This document shows, in pieces, positions 45,152 through 56,293 of a DNA stretch of 64,000 bases. The DNA lies in assembly GCA_014376435.1 (NCBI GenBank), contig JACMRL010000003.1:62001-126000 (forward strand), in the 5' to 3' direction. The translations under genes were made by a program, and so were the position numbers. This DNA comes from Bdellovibrio sp. (GTDB lineage: Bacteria; Bdellovibrionota; Bdellovibrionia; Bdellovibrionales; Bdellovibrionaceae). The notes under the pieces are model-generated. The model was not told where the DNA came from and did not search any database. It saw only the letters and a program-made list of their open reading frames with translations. Each line of letters starts with the position of its first letter. The stretch's first letter is position 1.

Positions 45152-45303
45152 TATAATTTCCGATCGTTAAGGTTTCAAGGATACCTGCAACCCGACATTA
45201 GCACGTCAAATTCTCTGGCGCTAAGACAAACAAATTTTTGGGTATTTTTACCCCAAGATTTAAAAAATTTCATTATAATTAATATGCAGCTAAGAGGTGG
45301 CGC

Positions 45304-45593
45304 ATGACTAATTAAGACATCACTCCCCAATTTTATCTTTCATTTACATGAATTCTGTTTCCGATAGACAAAACTTTTGACTAGAGCAAAGAAGACCAAA
45401 CGTTGGTTAAAAAAATTTTAGAAGAAAATGGCGCGGGTACTTTATAAAAATAAAAAACGGCCACGAAAGTTTATACGAACTTGATCGAAAACCACTTGAG
45501 TCACTGCAAGAATACTTAGCAGTGATTGCGGTTCAAGGGGACACGGCTTTGCACAGTTTGAATCATTTCGCGACCCGTTCCTCATGGACTTAA
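45304..45593 (+). pseudogene. Decayed ArsR-type regulator remnant
   Basis: Readable pieces: KKILEENGAGTL, then, one frame over, KNGHESLYELDRKPLESLQ and LHSLNHF, ending at TAA 45591-45593. These match the wing and dimer helix of ArsR-type regulators (GRERLYxLDPxPLxxLxxWL). The N-terminal part has several stops (TAA, TGA, TAG) after an ATG at 45304. Extensively decayed. The rest of this gap, 45152-45303 and 45594-45700, shows no gene. Confidence 0.5.
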
Positions 45594-45700
45594 ATAACTT
45601 TTACACTCATCTTTAAAATTTTTGCTTACTCCCAAATTGATTTGCCTAAGTCAAATCTGCAAGCCGACCGTGTGAAATACACGATCGACTTTTCGAATCA

Positions 45701-47941
<2,241 letters not shown>

Positions 47942-48092
47942 TCAAATTATTGGGTGGTTGAAAAGTATTTTTTTGATTTGACGATACGGTCATTCATAAA
48001 AACTATTGTATTTAAGAGTATGATCATAAATACCTATGATGAGGACACTTATTTATTGACTCTGAAAAATGTAGGTTTTCAAGAATAAAATT

Positions 48093-48221
48093 TTATCGAC
48101 GTGTGCCAAAGATAAAAGCGATGCTGATTGTAATGAGGATAGGAATAGCTGCATAGATGATAAATGGTAGCATTTCTTTAACGGCTTCTTCTAAATTACG
48201 TGCTTTTGGTTCTTGTTCCAT
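48093..48221 (-). CDS. 42-residue one-helix membrane protein
   Basis: Starts at ATG 48221 with AAAAGGAATT upstream and stops at TAA 48095-48093. A charged N-terminus (MEQEPKARNLEEAVKEMLP) leads into one helix (FIIYAAIPILITISIAFIFG) and TRR. No known family. The rest of 47900-48294 shows nothing recognisable. Confidence 0.55.
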   Translation of the reverse strand: MEQEPKARNLEEAVKEMLPFIIYAAIPILITISIAFIFGTRR

Positions 48222-48294
48222 GCAAATTCCTTTTTTATAAGATCAAACTTATTTCACATTTTTGTCAAGAAATGAGTCCAGCTTGAAAGGCCAT

Positions 48295-49008
48295 ATGAAA
48301 ACTTTAAAGACCTCAACAAATAAACAGGCCCTGGTAACAGGTGCCAGCGGATTAATCGGAACAGAACTTTGCCGTCGTTACATCGCCGCAGGTTTCAAAG
48401 TTTATGGTCTGGATAAAACCGCAGGTAAATTAAAAGATCCAAATTATAAATTTTTAAAATGCGATTTAGGCAAAGCGTCTTCAATTCAAAAAGCTTTATC
48501 TAAATTGAGATCAATCGACGTCGTCATCAACAATGCGGCCGATACCGATTTGACTTTTAAATCTTTTAGCTCACTAACGCTGAAAAATTGGCAGCGCGGC
48601 CTAGCGGTCAATTTAACCAGTCACTTTATCATCGCAAAGCTAACTTACGCTTGGCTAAAAAAAGCTAAGGGTTCGATGGTCAATATCGCCTCAACGCGCG
48701 CGCTAATGAGTGAACCCGACACGCTTATCTATTCGGCCAGTAAAGGTGGCATCGTTGCGTTAACCCATTCTTTAGCGATCACTTGGGGGCCTGATGTACG
48801 CGTAAACTGCATTAGTCCTGGTTGGATCGCTGGTCCCGAGGAAAAATTAAAACCTGAAGACCATGCACAACACCCGGCTGGCCGCGTAGGAAAAGCCAGC
48901 GACATTGCCGAACAAGCTTTCTTTTTAACCTCAGAGCATGCAGGTTTTATAACGGGGCAAAATATAATTGTAGACGGCGGTATGACCCGAAAAATGATTT
49001 ACATTTAA
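48295..49008 (+). CDS. Short-chain dehydrogenase/reductase
   Basis: The ATG at 48295 follows GAAAGG; a TTG-started longer frame has no site. About 237 residues with the Rossmann TGASGLIGTELC (atypical GASGLIG), NNAAD, the catalytic Ser in NIAST and YSASKGG with Tyr and Lys, and IIVDGGMTRK near the end. All SDR residues are present, so an NAD(P)-dependent oxidoreductase. Substrate unknown. Confidence 0.9.
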   Translation: MKTLKTSTNKQALVTGASGLIGTELCRRYIAAGFKVYGLDKTAGKLKDPNYKFLKCDLGKASSIQKALSKLRSIDVVINNAADTDLTFKSFSSLTLKNWQRGLAVNLTSHFIIAKLTYAWLKKAKGSMVNIASTRALMSEPDTLIYSASKGGIVALTHSLAITWGPDVRVNCISPGWIAGPEEKLKPEDHAQHPAGRVGKASDIAEQAFFLTSEHAGFITGQNIIVDGGMTRKMIYI

Positions 49009-49051
49009 ATGCATTTTGCATTTAAGAAAAATTAGGATACACCTTACAAAT

Positions 49052-49345
49052 ATGAAGAAAACTTTTAATATCACCGGCACCACCCACAAACCTGATCGTC
49101 AGGTTGAACTTGTAAAACACGAAATTAATAAATACCTAGCGCGCGAACGCCGAAAAGCGGTTCCGGCCGGCGCAGACTTCTGGGATTTCGCTTGTAAATG
49201 TGGGGCTAATTCTAATTCGGCCACTGCTATTTTAGTAACAGAATTCAGTAAAAAAGTCGACGAAGTCGCGGCGAATAAACCTGATACAATCTACGTCGAA
49301 ATTATTGCTAAGCCTGGCACTCGAGAAAAGAAAAGTTCTGACTAA
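49052..49345 (+). CDS. DUF6172 family protein
   Basis: The ATG at 49052 starts MKKTFNITGTTHKPDRQVELVKHEI; a longer start at 49016 has no site. About 97 residues with KYLARERRKAVPAGADFWDFACK, the family core. A small cytoplasmic protein of unknown role. Its stop overlaps by two bases the stop of the DUF1993 remnant on the other strand. Confidence 0.8.
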   Translation: MKKTFNITGTTHKPDRQVELVKHEINKYLARERRKAVPAGADFWDFACKCGANSNSATAILVTEFSKKVDEVAANKPDTIYVEIIAKPGTREKKSSD

Positions 49346-49526
49346 TCTTGCATTCTCACTTTGCCAAGAAAATACATCTTACCTAGATCAACACCCGCGT
49401 GACGAAGAATCGCATTTGCAACCATCGCATAAAATAAAAATTCGGAATCGCTACTTCGTTAAAATATTCATCGGCCGGTAGCCGTTTACCTTTAGTCCAG
49501 TTATTTTGGTGTCTGATGATTTCCAT
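49342..49526 (-). pseudogene. DUF1993 paralogue remnant
   Basis: From about 49526, RHQNNWTKGKRL and EVAIPNFYF, then after a one-base shift YAMVANAILRHAGVDLGKMYFLG to TAG 49344-49342. The second piece closely resembles the C-terminus of the intact DUF1993 at 13871 (ILRHNGVEVGKKDFLG). The N-terminal two thirds are missing. The frameshift falls within ATTTTTATTTTATG, an A/T run. Confidence 0.65.
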
Positions 49527-49626
49527 GCAAAGACTAGACTACACTAGACTAATTAATCTTATGTGTATTTCTCTGCATCGTTTAATCTGTGAACGCTCGC
49601 TTAACCATTTTTTAGTAAAGGTATTT

Positions 49627-50592
49627 ATGAAATACGTATTAGGCCCAGTTAGTTTGTTACTTATGTTGTCTCTTGCTGCTTGCCAAGCAAAAGTTGAAGG
49701 AGATGCACCTTCAACCGCTCCCGCGATACCGGTTGCAAACACTAGTATTGTTGTTTCAAGTAAAACAGCAACCGCTTTTACACTGACTTGGCCAGCGGCT
49801 ACGGATGATACAACTCCGGTTGCAAGTCTTCTATATAAAGCTGTGTATTCAACTTTAAATAATTTAACGGATGCGGCCAGCGCTCAAGCCAACGGAACGA
49901 TTATTTTAAATTGGACAGCCAATACTTTAACGACGCCGGTTTCATCACTTACAAATTCTACAACTTATTACATCGCTATCTTAGTAAAAGATGCCGAAGG
50001 TAACGTCGGACTTGCTAGTACCAGCACCGCTACTTTATGTGCCGGAAAAAGAATTTTTTTAGCAACGGTTGCTAACGGAAACTTAGGTGGAAAAACCGGT
50101 GCCGATGCTACTTGTACCGCGCAAAAACCTGGCGGAGTCGGAACCGTAAAAGCCATGCTAGGTGACAGTAACGGCATCAATACGGGTACTGGTTTACCTT
50201 CAAACTCAAATGGTCGCCAAGCTTGTTACGGAAATTGTAACTCATCAACTTTATATACACTTGATTGGGTTATTACATCTGGCCAGCGTTATTGCACTTC
50301 TGATTTTTCAAAACGCATGGGTGATGGTCAAGCTTCTTATCCGGTGCTAGTTGTGCTGACGGCGAATGTTCTTTCTTCAGCTTCATCACCACTTGTAACT
50401 TTCACCGCACTTAATATTCAAGCAGCCAATGCATACGGAAATAGTTGTTCAAATTGGACATCAACATCAGGAACCGCAGTTGCGGGTCTTACAACGGGTA
50501 TCTATGATGCCGGCAGCAATACTGGTTTTTTAACCGCTGGATCTTTTGCAAGTTGCGCATCTGCGGCTACGATTATTTGCGTAGAGCAATAA
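49627..50592 (+). CDS. Fibronectin III-like plus DUF1554 lipoprotein
   Basis: The ATG at 49627 follows AAAGG and starts a lipoprotein signal (LLLMLSLAAC). Residues about 40-130 are fibronectin-type-III-like (SKTATAFTLTWPAATDDTTP, TTYYIAILVKDAEGNVG). From about 145, KRIFLATVANGNLGGKTGADATC opens a DUF1554 domain that ends with SCASAATIICVEQ; it has several cysteines. DUF1554 occurs in surface lipoproteins of Leptospira and delta-type bacteria. Lipid-anchored, probably at the outer membrane. Confidence 0.8.
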   Translation: MKYVLGPVSLLLMLSLAACQAKVEGDAPSTAPAIPVANTSIVVSSKTATAFTLTWPAATDDTTPVASLLYKAVYSTLNNLTDAASAQANGTIILNWTANTLTTPVSSLTNSTTYYIAILVKDAEGNVGLASTSTATLCAGKRIFLATVANGNLGGKTGADATCTAQKPGGVGTVKAMLGDSNGINTGTGLPSNSNGRQACYGNCNSSTLYTLDWVITSGQRYCTSDFSKRMGDGQASYPVLVVLTANVLSSASSPLVTFTALNIQAANAYGNSCSNWTSTSGTAVAGLTTGIYDAGSNTGFLTAGSFASCASAATIICVEQ

Positions 50593-50787
50593 TTCTGTTA
50601 CAAAGATGTTTGCGAAATGAAGAAAAATTAACACAAGCACAAAAAATTATTATTTTAAATAAATCGAAAATTTAACAGTTTTCAATAGGTTAACTATTCT
50701 CGAGTTGAGAAAGATTTAAATTCTCAATTTAGCTAATTTAGTCTTTCGAATTTCCTCCGAATAGTATTACACCAAACAGGAGGACGT

Positions 50788-50859
50788 GTGCTGAAAATGA
50801 TTCGAAGACACTATGTAAGATTGGAATTAAATAACCTTCCGGGTACAGCACCACCATAA
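50788..50859 (+). CDS. 23-codon peptide with strong ribosome site, own terminator
   Basis: AGGAGG at 50778-50783 is followed by GTG at 50788 (or ATG at 50797) and a 23-residue frame to TAA 50857-50859. The peptide is basic and Pro-ended (MIRRHYVRLELNN, then LPGTAPP). A strong terminator follows at 50891. The unit stands alone between two genes. It could be a real tiny protein, a leader peptide, or part of a small RNA. The rest of the gap 50593-50960 is AT-rich with nothing else. Confidence 0.45.
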   Translation: MLKMIRRHYVRLELNNLPGTAPP

Positions 50860-50890
50860 TGACCAAGGTTTAACAAACTTCAAAACTAAA

Positions 50891-50920
50891 AAATGCTCGG
50901 ATAGGTGCCGGGCATTTTTT
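50891..50920 (+). terminator. Intrinsic terminator after the 23-codon peptide
   Basis: AAATGCTCGG-ataggtg-CCGGGCATTT, a ten-pair stem with one G-T pair, followed by a T run to 50920. Confidence 0.85.
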
Positions 50921-50960
50921 ATTTCAGCTGTTACAAAGCTTGTGCTAGAATTTTTCCATT

Positions 50961-52253
50961 ATGGAAAACAACCCTTATATTGCCATGCTTTACGGAGCTC
51001 ACAAAACTCTGGCCATTAAAAAAATGATGTCGGTTAACGCCCAATGGGCAAGCCTGGTTAGTAACCACGCTTTCAGTGATCGCTACTGGGGCAAGATGTG
51101 GTATAAAGATAATTACGCGATGACAGATAAAGAAGTTATCACGTTAAGCGCATTGATCTCATCAGGTCTTACGAATCAAACGGCCTTACACATTCATGGA
51201 TTTTTAGGCAGCGGTGGAACTTTAAAAGAGTTAGCCGCATTGATTCATGCAGCTTGGAGACCGCGCGCCTCTAAAATTGATTTAGGATTTATAAAGCGTG
51301 TTCGTACAGAACTTTCTTCGGAACCAGGCATCGAAAAATTTATTGAAGACTTACATAATAAAGATCTACCGTTAAATGGATTAGATGTAAAATCTCCTTT
51401 AGAGGGTTTTACCCGACTACAACTTTCCGAACTGGTTTCGGCTGCAGCAGCCGGAAAAGCAGAGTGGTCAAGACTAACAAATTTGATGAAAGAAGCGCAA
51501 GGCCGTGGCACCACGATTCAAGAAATTGAATTGATTCTACGTCACGTTGAAATTTACCTAGGCGAATCAGCGGCAATCGAAGCGGCGCAAGCGTGGAATG
51601 AAATTACCGTCAGCAATGATGGGGATTTAAAAAGAATGTATTTAGATAACGTACATACATATTATGCAGAAACACAATTTTACGAATGGATGCCTTCTGC
51701 GGAAGAAGACCCGGCGTTTAAACCACTTTTCGACATGACGTTAGCCTTGGCTTCTGAGCGAGTTGAAAAATTTGAAAACTATATAGAAGACTATATCAGT
51801 TTAAACAGAGGCTTTTATGTTCAGGATTATGATAAAATCGCTTTCGTCGTAACGAAAGCTACGCAATATCGCCAAGGCTCTGTCACAGTTGTAAAAGATT
51901 TTTTACGAAAAATTTCTGGTGATACAAATAAGTCGGTCACCTTAAGAACTGCCGCCAGTAATATTTTAGCTTCAACCGAAACGATTAGTGAAAACCCTAT
52001 TCGTCATACGTACGGCCACGTGGATCGGTTTTCTTTGGGAGAACTTGTCGCTCTGGCATCAGCTTTCGCGAACGGGCACATTTATCCAGACGATTTTCAA
52101 GCAGAGTTAAAACGTTCGCTTGAACGCGGAATGGATGATGCAACTTTTCAACGTCTAGCGAATCGGGCCACGCGGATCGTTGGGTATCCCGTTGCCATGA
52201 ATGCGTACTTAGCTTACGCGCAGGCTAAACTAAGTATGGGTACTTCAAATTAG
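50961..52253 (+). CDS. 430-residue protein with a carboxymuconolactone-decarboxylase-like region
   Basis: Residues about 50-95 (MTDKEVITLSALISSGLTNQ, then LHIHGFLGSGGTLKEL) resemble carboxymuconolactone decarboxylase/AhpD-like helices, without the CxxC pair of AhpD. The remaining 330 residues are mostly helical, with no recognised family. It is cytoplasmic. An unusual length for a CMD-type protein. Function unknown. Confidence 0.55.
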   Translation: MENNPYIAMLYGAHKTLAIKKMMSVNAQWASLVSNHAFSDRYWGKMWYKDNYAMTDKEVITLSALISSGLTNQTALHIHGFLGSGGTLKELAALIHAAWRPRASKIDLGFIKRVRTELSSEPGIEKFIEDLHNKDLPLNGLDVKSPLEGFTRLQLSELVSAAAAGKAEWSRLTNLMKEAQGRGTTIQEIELILRHVEIYLGESAAIEAAQAWNEITVSNDGDLKRMYLDNVHTYYAETQFYEWMPSAEEDPAFKPLFDMTLALASERVEKFENYIEDYISLNRGFYVQDYDKIAFVVTKATQYRQGSVTVVKDFLRKISGDTNKSVTLRTAASNILASTETISENPIRHTYGHVDRFSLGELVALASAFANGHIYPDDFQAELKRSLERGMDDATFQRLANRATRIVGYPVAMNAYLAYAQAKLSMGTSN

Positions 52254-52339
52254 TGATTTAACTTAGTTTGAATTAAATATAGCAGGGCTTACTTGTTAGA
52301 ATAAACCCTGTCGGAATTCTCGAAGCAAAGGTTTTTTCT

Positions 52340-52717
52340 CTACGTCGATTTAATTCGCAAACGAATTGGCCCGCGAAAATTTTCGGGGTCTACACGCTGG
52401 CCTTTTTGCACAATCTCAATTTTGCCTTCGGCTGCTAGCAAACGCGCGCTTCGGCGAACGTGCTCCATCATGACCGAGTCTTGTTTTTGTTCAGAAGGAA
52501 GTAGTTCACTCGGGCAAATCGTTTTATTGGCGTCACGTTGTTTCAATAAATCAAGAATGGCCTGACGATAATCGAACTTGTTTTTATTGCGACGACACTC
52601 ATCGCTACAATATTTTACGTTGTCCCAATTACGAGCCCACTTTTTTCTATAAGTGATTTCGCGACCACAACTTTCACAAACTTTACTTTCGGGAGTTTTT
52701 TCATTCTTTGCTGCCAT
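52340..52717 (-). CDS. DUF2256-DUF3253 fusion protein
   Basis: 125 residues. The N-terminal part has [33 protein letters not shown], a zinc-type treble-clef like DUF2256. The C-terminal part ([46 protein letters not shown]) is DUF3253, a winged-helix-like region. DNA/RNA binding is possible. It lies alone between unrelated genes. Confidence 0.8.
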   Translation of the reverse strand: MAAKNEKTPESKVCESCGREITYRKKWARNWDNVKYCSDECRRNKNKFDYRQAILDLLKQRDANKTICPSELLPSEQKQDSVMMEHVRRSARLLAAEGKIEIVQKGQRVDPENFRGPIRLRIKST

Positions 52718-52884
52718 TCGATAAGTATCTCAGGTATTTTTTCGAGTCGCAACTAGCCGATCATTCATTTGCTTATAAAATAAACCGCACTTTTCTTGCC
52801 CACCATCCGAAGAAAACACCGTTTGGTGGCATTGGTTAGATTAAATAAAACGTAAGCTGTGAGAATTTTTACTACTTTGAGTAT

Positions 52885-53925
52885 CTAAAAAGTTTTCGCA
52901 TCGATCACGAAACGATACTTTACGTCACCTTTAACGGTGCGATCGTAGGCTTCGTTGATTTGCTTAGCTTTAATTAATTCAATATCGGCAAAAATTTTCT
53001 TTTCCGCGCAGAAGTCCAACATTTTTTGAGTTTCTTTAATTCCGCCGATTAAGGTTCCGGTTAGAACGCGACGTCCTTGAATTAAAGGGCCGCCTCTGAA
53101 CTCGGTAGGAGTTGCGGGAACACCGATCAACACATGAGTTCCGCCAATTTTTAAAGTATTTAAATACGGAGCATAGTCATGTGCAGCCGAAGCCGTATCG
53201 ATAATAAGATCTAACTTTTTAGCAAGCGCTCGGAAATTTTTTGGCTCTTTAGTGAAAATAAAATTTTTAGCGCCAAGTTTTTTAGCGTCGGCTTCTTTAT
53301 CGGGTGAAGTACTAAATACCGTCACCTCGGCCCCCATCGCCTTCGCAAGTTTGATCGCCATGTGACCCAAGCCGCCTAAGCCGATGACGCCAACCTTAGA
53401 ACCTTTTTTTACACCGTATCTTTTTAGAGGAGAATAGGTCGTAATCCCGGCGCAAAGTAATGGAGCAACGCGATCAAGTGGTAAACCTTTTTTTACTTTT
53501 AGAACAAATTTATCTTTGACTACGATATGCGTGGCGTATCCACCTTTGGTATAACTTTTACCGTCGTATTCATTACTTTGATAAGTGTAAACCGCGCCTT
53601 TGGTACAATACTGTTCTTCGTTCGCTTTACAGTTTTCGCATTTACCACACGAATCAACCATACAACCAACGCCAACCTGATCACCCACTTTGAATTTTTT
53701 TACTTTTTTGCCAACACCGATCACCTGTCCGACGATTTCGTGACCAGGCACACACGGATGATTTACCGGGCCCCAATCACCGCGTGCCGTGTGAATATCC
53801 GAATGGCAAATTCCGCAAAAGTGAATTTGAATGACTACGTCATCGGCTTTGGCTTCGCGCCTTTCGAATTCGTAAGGTTCTAATAAAGAGGTTGGTGAAT
53901 AAGCTGCGTAGGATTTAACTTTCAT
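52885..53925 (-). CDS. Zinc-dependent alcohol dehydrogenase (YahK/CAD type)
   Basis: 346 residues. CGICHSDIHTARGDWG and GHEIVGQV supply the catalytic zinc site, CGKCENCKANEEQYC the structural four-Cys zinc, and GLGGLGHMAIKLAKAMGAEV the NADP-binding Rossmann motif. The branch is that of YahK and cinnamyl-alcohol dehydrogenases, which reduce broad aldehydes. GGAG lies before the ATG. The gene lies 30 bases from the LysR gene on the same strand. Confidence 0.92.
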   Translation of the reverse strand: MKVKSYAAYSPTSLLEPYEFERREAKADDVVIQIHFCGICHSDIHTARGDWGPVNHPCVPGHEIVGQVIGVGKKVKKFKVGDQVGVGCMVDSCGKCENCKANEEQYCTKGAVYTYQSNEYDGKSYTKGGYATHIVVKDKFVLKVKKGLPLDRVAPLLCAGITTYSPLKRYGVKKGSKVGVIGLGGLGHMAIKLAKAMGAEVTVFSTSPDKEADAKKLGAKNFIFTKEPKNFRALAKKLDLIIDTASAAHDYAPYLNTLKIGGTHVLIGVPATPTEFRGGPLIQGRRVLTGTLIGGIKETQKMLDFCAEKKIFADIELIKAKQINEAYDRTVKGDVKYRFVIDAKTF

Positions 53926-53955
53926 GATGAAACTCCTGTTGGGTTTAATATTTAT

Positions 53956-54828
53956 TTACGACTGATTTAGCAAAGCCATTATCTTTTCCGAACGATTACT
54001 GTGTTGGCGCATGACTACATAAAACTTTTGATACAAAGCTCTGAACTCATGAACAACAACAAGTGTTTTTAATTTAAGCTCTCTTTCGGCTCCAACCCTT
54101 GGAATTGCAACCAAAGCATCAGTCTCAAGACTTAGTAATCGGAGTAGTGCAATATCGTCGATATAACCTTTAACACGAATTTTAATTTTTTGCTTCTTGA
54201 AAAAGGTTTCAATTTCCGAAGTAGCTGGATTACTTTTCGCGGGTAAATAGACGCCATATTTTTCAATTAGTTCGCTTAAAGAGTTAGCGCCTTTTTTTTT
54301 TCTAGCTACAAGACAATAGGGCTCTTTTGCTATTTCCTTTTGAATCAATGGCTCTTCTTCCGAATGTGGATAGGGAACATCACAAAGTATCACATCCAAA
54401 TGAAATCCTTTCAGCCTTGATAGAAGAGTATTTGCGTCACCCACGTCTACGCTTAATTCAAAATCTGAATTTTGCAAAAGTGGCATAAGTAGTTTGATTT
54501 GCAAATTTTTCGAAAGACTGCCAAGCGCCCCAAAGCGCACGGACGAATGTAAACCGCCGTCTCTGATACTATCTACAAGCTCTTTGCCTTGACGAAAAAT
54601 TTCTTCCGCCTGATTAAACACAATGCGGCCAGCTTCGGTAAGGTTTAATTTTTTTGAAGTAGAACGATCGATTAGCTTTTTTCCCAGACGATCTTCAAGC
54701 TGGGCCACCTGGAGACTTACCGCCGACTGAGCAATTCTTAGCTTGGTTGCAGCTTTGGTAAAGCTTTCTTCTTTTGCTACCGTCCAAAAATAATAAAGAT
54801 GATGATAATTAAGCCATTCCATGTGCAC
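53956..54828 (-). CDS. LysR-family regulator (NhaR-like)
   Basis: 290 residues. The N-terminus HHLYYFWTVAKEESFTKAATKL, then RIAQSAVSLQVAQLEDRLGKKLIDRS is a LysR HTH, in a form close to NhaR (NYHHLYYFW). The rest is a substrate-binding effector domain. It is divergent from the SbtA-like gene, 105 bases away, the classic layout for a LysR controlling its neighbour. The effector may be sodium or inorganic carbon; this is inferred. Confidence 0.85.
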   Translation of the reverse strand: MHMEWLNYHHLYYFWTVAKEESFTKAATKLRIAQSAVSLQVAQLEDRLGKKLIDRSTSKKLNLTEAGRIVFNQAEEIFRQGKELVDSIRDGGLHSSVRFGALGSLSKNLQIKLLMPLLQNSDFELSVDVGDANTLLSRLKGFHLDVILCDVPYPHSEEEPLIQKEIAKEPYCLVARKKKGANSLSELIEKYGVYLPAKSNPATSEIETFFKKQKIKIRVKGYIDDIALLRLLSLETDALVAIPRVGAERELKLKTLVVVHEFRALYQKFYVVMRQHSNRSEKIMALLNQS

Positions 54829-54933
54829 TAATTTATCTATTAATTAGATAAATATCAAATAATTTATATATTTTACTACAAAATTGAATTTGGTGATACT
54901 GTAAAAAATATTTTTAAAAGAAAGGACTAAGTT

Positions 54934-55926
54934 TTGACAGCAATTGAAATTTTAAAAACGAATCTCTTGTCGCCACTTGTACTTGCATTTTTACTTGGAA
55001 TTTTCACAAAATTAGTAAAAAGCGAGCTTAGTTTACCAAAAGATCTCTACTCGACTTTATCAATTTATTTATTATTGGCTCTAGGATTAAAAGGGGGCGT
55101 CGAGCTTTCCGAAAGTACTTTTCAAGTGATCGCGTGGCCGGCCTTTGTAACGATACTTCTTGGCTGCATCACGCCCGTATCTGCTTACTTCATCATGAGA
55201 AAAATTGGCCGCTTTGGCCAGGTAGATGCCGCCGCACTCGCGGCCCATTACGGCTCAGTCTCTGCTGTAACGTTCATTGCCGCAAACCAATTCGTGCAGG
55301 AAATGGGAAAAACCGCTGAAGGCTTTATGCCCACACTGCTAACTCTGCTTGAAAGCCCCGGTATTCATATTGCGCTAGCGATCGGTGCAATGAAGAGAGC
55401 AAAATCTAATTCATCAGTCTTAAGTAATGAAACAAAAACAAATTCAAATATTTTTCACGAAATCTTGACGGCTCGCTCGATGATCCTACTTGTGGGTGGT
55501 TTGATTATCGGTTTTCTAATGGGTGCAAAATCATACGAACCTGTAAAGCCATTTTTTGAAACCGGTTTTAAAGGCGCATTGGTCTTATTTCTTTTAGAGA
55601 TGGGTATTGTCGCCGGTGCTCGACTTTCTGATCTTAAGAAAGTAGGACTTCCGTTGATTTCATTAGGAATTTTAATTCCTATTTTACACGGTACTTTAGG
55701 AGTTTTTCTTGGGCACTGGTCGGGCCTTTCTGTCGGAGGCGCAACGGTACTTGGCACGATGGCCGCGAGTGCTTCCTACATCGCCGCGCCGCCCGCCGTA
55801 CGCATGACTTTACCGGAAGCTAATCCAACTTATTATTTAACCGCCAGCTTGGCGGTTACTTTCCCATTTAACCTTGTCATCGGAATTCCGTTATTTTTTA
55901 AATTTGCCGAATGGTTGAACGCATAA
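54934..55926 (+). CDS. SbtA-like sodium-dependent bicarbonate transporter
   Basis: 330 residues, ten or so helices, TTG start with AAAGGA before it. LSPLVLAFLLGIFTKLVKSEL and the repeated YLLLALGLKGGVELS, AALAAHYGSVSAVTFIAA and TVLGTMAASASYIAAPPAVR are SbtA motifs. SbtA imports bicarbonate with sodium in cyanobacteria; relatives exist in non-photosynthetic bacteria. The P-II-like gene directly downstream supports this role. A LysR regulator is divergent. Confidence 0.85.
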   Translation: MTAIEILKTNLLSPLVLAFLLGIFTKLVKSELSLPKDLYSTLSIYLLLALGLKGGVELSESTFQVIAWPAFVTILLGCITPVSAYFIMRKIGRFGQVDAAALAAHYGSVSAVTFIAANQFVQEMGKTAEGFMPTLLTLLESPGIHIALAIGAMKRAKSNSSVLSNETKTNSNIFHEILTARSMILLVGGLIIGFLMGAKSYEPVKPFFETGFKGALVLFLLEMGIVAGARLSDLKKVGLPLISLGILIPILHGTLGVFLGHWSGLSVGGATVLGTMAASASYIAAPPAVRMTLPEANPTYYLTASLAVTFPFNLVIGIPLFFKFAEWLNA

Positions 55927-55933
55927 GGAGAAT

Positions 55934-56242
55934 ATGATGAAGCTAAATAATTTTAAACTTGTCAGCATCGTCTGTGAGCCCGTGCTAAGTTCAAGCGTAT
56001 TGAATATTAGTCAAGCTCTTGGGGCTACCGGTTTTACGGTCACAGAAGTTCGCGGTCAGGGTAACGGAGAAAAAAGTAGTGGAGAAATTCCTGATCTAAA
56101 GTCTAAAATAGAAGTCATCGTCGAGCCAGATTTAGCATTAAAAATAATGAACGCACTTGCAGAAAAATTTTTCGAAAACTATTCTCTCATTACTTATTCG
56201 ACTGATATTTTGATCCTGCGCCCGGAAAAATTTGAAAAATAA
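55934..56242 (+). CDS. SbtB-like P-II-type regulatory protein
   Basis: 102 residues, seven bases after SbtA, AAGGAGAAT before ATG. The fold signs are KLVSIVCEPVLSSSVLN, ALGATGFTVTEVRGQG and KIEVIVEPDLALKIMNAL, as in P-II/SbtB; the T-loop region is shortened (GNGEKSSGEIPD). In cyanobacteria SbtB binds SbtA and adenylyl nucleotides to block transport. It is a plausible partner here. Confidence 0.85.
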   Translation: MMKLNNFKLVSIVCEPVLSSSVLNISQALGATGFTVTEVRGQGNGEKSSGEIPDLKSKIEVIVEPDLALKIMNALAEKFFENYSLITYSTDILILRPEKFEK

Positions 56243-56252
56243 TTTTTATATT

Positions 56253-56287
56253 AAAAAAGCAGGAGATTGTTAAATCGCCTGCTTTTT
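56253..56287. terminator. Bidirectional intrinsic terminator
   Basis: AAAAAGCAGGAGAT-tgttaa-ATCGCCTGCTTTTT forms a long stem with one mismatch and A/T-rich ends, between convergent sbtB-like and the 56.3 kb gene. Confidence 0.85.
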
Positions 56288-56293
56288 AAAAAT

